This document shows, one piece after another, positions 57,597-64,000 of a stretch of 64,000 nucleotides of DNA (position 1 is the first letter of the stretch; the number at the start of each line of letters is the position of its first letter). The notes under the pieces are model-generated. The model was not told where the DNA came from. It ran no database searches and saw only the letters and a list, made by a program, of their open reading frames with translations. The stretch is taken from assembly GCA_014905825.1 (NCBI GenBank), contig JACGCN010000002.1:496001-560000 (forward strand), given 5' to 3'. A program made the position numbers and the translations under genes. This DNA is from Lyophyllum atratum. Its lineage: Eukaryota > Basidiomycota > Agaricomycetes > Agaricales > Lyophyllaceae.

Positions 57597-60500
57597 ATGG
57601 AGCACAATTTATACACACAATGGGTGCAGCAGCCCTTGTTGTCCGACCCGACACACTCCCATGACTCCAGGCCCAGCTCGCTCGATGACTGGTCGAAGGA
57701 CCGCTCGGTGTCGAGCAGCCAGCCGGCAACTGCGGATACCTCGGGCACCGGCATGGACATGGGCGATTTTGGTTCTCTTGCGGACATAGGAGGTGCGATC
57801 CCGAACGCGTTTTTTATTGCTCTGTAGTGTTGACGGAGACCGTTGCAGCGCCATCCACGTCGCCCTCGTCTCTAGCCTCGCCGACATCATCGTTTTTCAC
57901 ACCCTATCAGCACAGTTACTTTGTGCCGTCACCCTACAATACCCTCGCGTATGGATCGACGTGGCCTCCCTCATCGCACGTGCCGCTGTCCAACTACTCT
58001 AGCCTGAATGGCGCAACGACCAGCGCCACCCCCTCGTCGTCCTCGTCGTCGTCTCAGCAGCAACAGTCGCAACAACAGCAGCAGCACTCACCCCCGCATC
58101 AGCATCAACAAGTGCAACAGCAGTCATCGAAGCATCAATCTCAGGTGCAGTCGCAGTCCCTCCAGATGCACTCTCCAGGACAACCCATGGTGATCGAGTA
58201 CGTGGCCGCGATCCGTTTCCGATCCCGATCTGACGATGTTCTTTTGTCCCTCAGCCCCGCTTTGACCACCTTGAATGGCTCGCGCACGACAAATATGCAA
58301 CATTACCCGCAAGCCAATTATTCCGCCCAGTCCACCCAGCACCAACAACCCCAGAGCCTCTCACAGCAGCAGTTTTCTTACTCACAGCTCCTTCACCCCT
58401 CACTGTATCGTCCGGCGGGATCTTACTACCAAACCCCACAGCAGCAGCAACAGCAGCAACAAGGCCAGCAACATTCCCCTCAACAAGGAACCCTTTCACC
58501 GCAGGCCCTCCACGCTCCCTCAAGCTCGATGCTCAGCTCACTCCTTCCCTCTTCCTTTTACAACCAGTCACTCTCTCAGCCACAGCCGCAGCCACTCCCT
58601 CCCGCTCCCCAAAAACCCCTGCTGACGCCGCAAGAGCGGAATGCCCAGTTTCAGTCCTCCATTCGGCCGCTCTTACAGAACTCGGCATTCACAGGCGCAC
58701 AAGCGGTCAGCATTCTTGTCGACCGCATATTAGATTTTGGCACAGCAGATGTTGAGCCCACTACACGGCTCGAAATTTTCACCAAGATGCGCGACGGAGC
58801 TGGAAATCATTATTTCCGTGCATGGTCTGAGAACCCTACCGCCATCGACGTCACTCGCGACTGGCTCAAGGCGGGGTTCACTGCGAATGACGACAGCCCG
58901 CTTGTAGAGACGATCATGCCGCTGCTACATGTAAGTTGCCCATTGTGTGTAAGATGAAGATCGGAATTAGACTCTGATGTGATACTCGGTGCTGCGTAGA
59001 TTATTGATCGATTACCTATGACGGTCGACTCCCTCAAGGCATCCAAACTTGGAAAAATTGTGGTAAAACTGGTAAAAGACCCACCATCACCGGGTGAGTT
59101 GTTTTCCTTCCCCCTCTTTTTGCTGCAGCGTCGCCCTCCTTGTCGTCAATCCGTAGAGTCTGAGATGCACTACCATCCCGATCTTCTTTCCTTGTGTTGC
59201 TCTTTCTATACGATAAACGCCGTGAGACACGTATTACAATGCATGTATCTAACGCACTTCTTTTTGCTTTTCTTCCATCGTTCGGTCTGGACACTTAGCG
59301 ATCAAGGACATGGCATCCAATTTGGAACGCAAATGGCGCTCAATGGTTAGCAGTGCTGCTGAAGCGCCGTCCTCGAAAGCGGCAGAGGCCTCTGGTGCAG
59401 AGGGTAAGTCACGTCAGTCCGTTTTCTCGAGCCGCCACAACCCTGATCATGCTCTCCCTTGCTCTTTCTTCCCTCTTCCCTACACCGCATCTACTCTACA
59501 TGTAGACATCAAGTCCAAGAAGCGGAAACTTGCCGAGCCCACCCTTTCCCGAGGCCCAACGAAGAAAGCCGCTCTTGGCAGCACAACCTCCTCAAAGCCC
59601 ACCACCGTCAAGAAGGAGCCCTCTTCCAAACCTGCCTCCTCCGGACCTGCCGTCAAGGATGCCAAATCCGACTCATCCTTCTTCTCCGCCCCGAAGCCCA
59701 AGCCCAAACTACCGAGCTTCAAGAAGGCGCCACCACCCCCAGCACCTGCTGCTCCCGCGAAGAACGTCGCTCAGCCCTCGTCGATCAATCCGTTCGAGGA
59801 GGTACTCAAGTCCATGGGGCGGGGCCGCAAGGACTCGCCTGCCGTCTCAACGCCGCCATCATCGGGGACGCCACCGCAGAATGCGCAACAATATCAGCAC
59901 CCTCAACTCACGAAGAAGGGCACGAAGAAGAAGTCCGTGACGTGGGCCCCGCCAGCACAGCTAGAGGCCATCCGCTTCATTGAGAAAGCGATCTATGACG
60001 ACGATCCCGTAGATGTCAGCTTTATTCATTTCGGAGGTCTTGTACTGTACATTAATCGCTCTCTTTTTTTTCTTTCCTTTCTCGGCGTGCGTTTGTTTTG
60101 GGGTGTTTTATCTTTATACAGGGTATACATATGTCGCACAGCCTACGCGATTTGGATCGGGGAGAGGGCGCGGCGTTGCATGCACATTTGTTTGAAGAGA
60201 CAGTTGATTGGTCCGAACCCCTCCGTAAGCAAACAAATCAGTTCTGCTACCCAGAAATAACCTAGAAAGACCCCTGACACGAACCCTCCCCCTTTAAAAA
60301 CAGTGGTCGAAATCCCGATCGACATCGAGCTACGGCAGCGCGGCGAGGGAAGCGAGGAGAAGACCACACAGGAGACACGGGAACAGACTGCGCTTGGTGC
60401 GTTGTATATGTCTCCTGCACATATCCCCGACTCTCCCGCCGAACCTTCACACGTGATCGCCGAGGATGAAGTCGACAGGAATGTCCAGGCGATGACATCT

Positions 60501-61152
60501 GGGCCCGATGTTGATGCCGTTTTCTGGAGCTCGGGTCCCGTTTCGCCAGTTGCTCATTCAGTAGCGGAGCTCGTTGGGCAGCTCGCTGGAGGGAACATGA
60601 ACGTCGACCCTGCTCTCAGCGGGGCACAGTTCAATGGGCAAGGTCTTGACCTTGCCGCCGTGGGGCTCGATGCGGGCTCTACGTTGGCAGCAGTGCAAGC
60701 GTTGCCACAGGAGCACATTCAGCGACTCCTTCAGCAACTGCAAACGTCCGCCACCCAGCAACCACCTAACATGTCGCAGCCTGGGCTGTTTCCCCAATCG
60801 GGGCAGCCGCCAACGCCGTATAATGCACCCGATCAGAATCATAACGCGTGGGGAGGAGCCCCTAATTACTCAGCAGAATACGGACAGGGATTTCAGAACC
60901 ACGAAGAAGACCGCAACTGGGGCGCGAACGGGCGGGGACGAGGCAGGGGACGAGGCGGCAGAGGACGAGGCAGAGGAGAGTATGGGTATAGAGACAATAC
61001 AAGACGACCTTGCACTTTTTTTGCGGCAGGAAGGCGAGCGAACCCCCACCAATGATATTTCCAAAACAAGGCGACTGATGATGCCTTCTGAAATTAACAG
61101 ATGCAAATACGGGGATCAATGTGACTTCTCGCATGAAAACCCTTTCCCCTAA
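57597..61152 (+). CDS. PNUTS-like PP1 regulatory protein (TFIIS-N domain, PP1 motif, CCCH finger)
   Basis: About nine exons encode roughly 850 residues. The start at 57597 gives MEHNLYTQWVQQPLLSDPTH, then a long Ser/Gln-rich disordered part. A TFIIS N-terminal-type helical bundle spans about residues 370-490 (AVSILVDRILDFGTADVEP, TRDWLKAGFTANDDSPLVET, IIDRLPMTVDSLKASKLGKI). A basic linker follows (KSKKRKLAEP), then KKGTKKKSVTWAPPAQLEA, an RVxF-type PP1-docking site of the form found in animal PNUTS. The C-terminus has RGRGRGRGGRGRGRG and a CCCH finger (CTFFAAGRCKYGDQCDFSHE). The same order of domains defines PNUTS, which targets PP1 to nuclear RNA polymerase II and chromatin. The last intron has a GC donor. 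The first intron is 35 nt (57793-57827) unless a weaker upstream GTTCTC donor is used. Confidence 0.82.
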
Positions 61153-62243
61153 AGGCGTTAAGGCGTTCGCGTCAAGTTTGGCATTGCTGGAGGGAGGAGG
61201 AGGAGGTCGTGGAGGATGGGCGTGTGGCCTGTCGATACATTTTATCCAGCATTTATTTTCGCAATGAGATTGGGACTGCATTCATCATTTATTTATGGTA
61301 CAAAGCAAATTCACGTCCCACCAATTTAGCGCATCGGACATATATAATCCATCTCCCAAAGTAGAGGTACGTGCTATTTCCCAAGTAGCGTCTATCAGTG
61401 GGAGGATCTAATCCAGGACTGCGCAAAAGCCAAGCGGTGCATGGGAGACCAAATGACACGTTCCCATTGCCTGCTTGTCATGATGTTCACTGAAACCTGA
61501 TGGGCTTGATGTTACCATGCAGGCATGATTGGCAGCCTCGTATCAATCAACGACGTTCTGGCATGACATGTTAAATAAATGTGGAGTGGCCTGTATTTGC
61601 GCCACTATAGTCCAAATTTAGCCCAATGAATGGTGCATGCGGAGGTTGGTTATTCTTAGTAACCACTGCTGTTGCTTTCCTCAGGAAGGAGCGTGGCTGG
61701 GGAAACTCTTGGAAGACCGCCAGCCTCATGATTGAGTACAACTTCAAATACAGTAAACCCAAATCGCAATCGAAGAGCCGCTTTGTTCGGATGCAACATT
61801 TGACAGGTGAATTGATACATCTTCTAGAATGACTTGATTTATGAGATTTCACACATACCGTGATCACGAAGCCATACCCGTCCAGGTCGGACACAAAACA
61901 TCTCAACGCTCATTGTTGTTGGTTTGCCAGGAAAATGTTCGGGTTGCTGGTGAGTTGCGACTGCTATACAAATCGAGACGGAGAGGTACAAGGGATATAA
62001 ATATGTCAGGAGGTGGGAAACAGGGACGACCAGGGTGATAAGACATGTAGATCCATGTAGATAGCGTAAGGTAGGGCGAGTAGGGTACAATCTAAGCACA
62101 TAAGCACACAAAAAAGAGAAGGACAAGGGGTTGGGTTGGGGGTGGGGCACCGGACAATGCATATGCACACAATGGAAGATAGATATTATAGATCCGAAAA
62201 TGAGAGTGAGAGGGAAGACAGGTTGGGGAGGGGGGGACGCGTC
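61153..62243. other. Convergent 3' intergenic region
   Basis: This lies between the PNUTS-like gene and the LIM-binding gene. No coding exon supported; frames at 61571-62168 lack domains. Confidence 0.45.
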
Positions 62244-64000
62244 CTATCCCCCGCCCCCACCCGCACCAGCGGCACCTGTTGTCCTTCGTCGTCGTGTCTG
62301 ACGTTTTGCCGGGGGCTGCTGTTCCGAATTGGCCGTGGTTGGCGAGGCGGTGTCTGCGGCCTGTTTGCGCTTGAGTGATGCGCTTGCCAGCGCCGGCGTG
62401 TTGTTCGCACCGGACGAGACGGCAGGGGAGGAGCCAGGCGCAGAGGATGACGAGGCACCAGCTGTCTGCTGGGGTATCGTTTTATGCTGCTTTTGGGGCG
62501 AGTTGCCCGCGGAGGGGGGTAGATTTTTTGGAGAGACCATGTGCATGGGGGCGGAATTGCCAGAGGGGTTTGTGACAGAGGGTGGGGCGCTTGAGTATAA
62601 TGTTACAGCGGGGGTGGTAGGAACGTTGCTGGGATTACTGTGCATCGGGGCGTACGGATTGGGAAGCATGTTGGGGTTTGATTGGTTGTTGAGATTAGGT
62701 GGGTTGAACGGTTGCATCTCTCGAATTTTCGATGCGAATTGTTTGAGAGCCTCTACAAAACGAAGAACAAAACATTGTCAGCATCCCAGAGGCGTGGTAA
62801 AGAAGAAAATGCATACCAAGCGGGCCCATATTTTGCTCAGTCGAGTACGAAATGAGATCAGTCATAGCCGAGACACTCTCCGCCAGCTCCAAACATCGCA
62901 TCGTCGCCTGCGGGATGCCAAAGGCATTCACCGGCTCCCCAGGTATAGTTGCCGCATCGATCGTTACCCTCGGCTCTTCCCACTTCTTATCCTCCTCCAA
63001 CTGCAGCTGCTGCTGCTGGCTCGTCGATGACGTCCCATTCGCCATCGGCGTCGCCGTATTCCGCACCCGTGGCGTTTTAGGCGAGCCCATCGTCCGCGGG
63101 CCCACGATCGACTCCAACGCAATATACTTGTCATGGAAGTTTGCGTCGAATTGAAAATCCTCAAACTTGAGCACGAAGTCTCGTGGGGCCGCGTTCCGTG
63201 CTGCGCCTGGCGGGTTGGCTGATGTCACTACGACATGCACGGTTAGTGGCCCTCGCAGCGTCACCGTGTATCCATTGTTGTACTTGTACGTCCAGATTGC
63301 GGTGACACACTCGACGACTGAATGTCCGGGGCCGTACTGTCGTTCTCGAGCGCCGTCTAGGGAGAGTGTCATTGATTTGACGCCGGACTGGGTTGTCACG
63401 AGAAAGAAGCGGGGGAGGATGGGGACGCCTATTTCTGATAAGATGGGAGACATGATCTGTCAGAGGGGTGTGGGCAGTTAAGGAGAGGAGTGACTCACCA
63501 AATGGTTTCGCTTCATTCCGCTGGTTGTCCTTCCATAAGGTGAATTTCAGCATGGCTTTTGGTGTGAAGTACTCCTTGATCGTCTCGCTCCACCAGGAAA
63601 GTTGCAGTTTATTCTGGAAATACAGGAGACGGTTAGGGCGCTGTTCAAAAGAGAGGAATAAGAAGTAGATTCGGACCTGTTTATCCTCTGCGGCTAGTAC
63701 TCCACTGAAATTCAGCAACCGAATAAGCCCTTGTCCGTTCCCAACATGTGCAAAAGGTCTGGAAAACACTCATTTATCAGTATCGCATCCAAAAATGACA
63801 AGGAAAGAGGACATACGAGGCTTGTTGGCGCGGTATCGCAGCAGCAGCAGATGGTGGCGTATCAGAAGGTGCCTGTGTCGGGGGTGCAACGTTCGACGGC
63901 ACCGGTCCCGGAAGAGGTACTTGGGTGGGTGGTGGTCTCGGTGCGATCGATAGATGCTGCGGGCCGGATCCCGGGACGGGTATCTGCATCTGTGACGTTG
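62244..64000 (-). CDS. LIM-domain-binding (LDB/PtaB-like) transcription cofactor, 5' end cut by the window
   Basis: Partial: the stop is at 62244 and the gene runs past the right edge. The visible N-terminal part is Pro/Ala-rich (PQHLSIAPRPPPTQVPLPGP). The LIM-binding domain follows: VGNGQGLIRLLNFSGVL, LQLSWWSETIKEYFTPKA, MLKFTLWKDNQRNEAKPFEI, VPILPRFFLVTTQSGVKSMT, AIWTYKYNNGYTVTLRGPL and FVLKFEDFQFDANFHDKYI. The C-terminal tail is Pro/Ser/Asn-rich and ends with a basic stretch (KRQTRRRRTTG) and glycines. Fungal members (PtaB, Mfg1, Adn-type) work with Flo8/Som1-like factors in adhesion, hyphal growth and development. Five or more exons are visible. Confidence 0.85.

Noticed and set aside
62329..63030. 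Plus-strand frame of 233 codons opposite the LIM-binding gene
   Set aside because: The minus strand shows a conserved LIM-binding domain with introns. The plus frame crosses those introns and has no domain.

Overview
The window is nuclear DNA of a filamentous basidiomycete, most likely an Agaricomycete. The reasons are dense introns of about 45-70 nt, compact genes on both strands, N-terminal signal and mitochondrial targeting peptides, small secreted cysteine-rich proteins, a GMC oxidoreductase, and fungal-type Pho85 cyclin, Rad16, Icp55 and LIM-binding proteins. There are no bacterial operons, rRNA genes, convincing tRNAs, CRISPR arrays or intact transposons. Gene models were built by hand from splice sites, reading phase and family conservation. 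Coordinates run from start codon to stop codon and include introns.

Left part (1-25 kb). A secreted GMC oxidoreductase (732-3347) is followed by three tandem minus-strand genes for small secreted proteins with eight cysteines in a CFEM-like spacing (4242-8268). A fourth relative lies at 24.1 kb. Between them are an unrecognised 470-residue protein, a Pho85-type cyclin, a mitochondrial FAD/folate-type carrier, a gene-poor stretch of 3.5 kb, a prolyl oligopeptidase and the tRNA adenosine deaminase Tad2.

Middle (25-41 kb). This is a housekeeping block: a cytochrome b5-acyl-CoA dehydrogenase fusion, a Rad16-type SNF2/RING repair ATPase, a mitochondrial glycine carrier of the Hem25 type, Spt4, a class-3 (diacylglycerol-type) lipase, and the mitochondrial intermediate-cleaving peptidase Icp55. 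The last two are divergent, with start codons only 65 bp apart. A 98-residue single-span membrane protein follows.

Right part (41-64 kb). A GPI-anchored secreted protein precedes a cluster of WW-domain, glutamine-rich proteins. Two long tandem paralogues share coding sequence and 5' flank. A rearranged pseudogene fragment and an F-box-like gene lie between them, and a shorter glycine-rich WW protein lies beyond. Then come an HMG-box protein, a PNUTS-like protein (TFIIS N-terminal domain, K-S-V-T-W PP1-docking motif, CCCH finger) and a LIM-domain-binding cofactor cut by the window end.

I see no clear new multi-gene system. The best leads are the eight-cysteine family with shared intron positions, the young and recombining WW/poly-Q cluster, two microexons (7 and 12 nt) forced by reading frame, two GC-AG introns, and several small unrecognised proteins.
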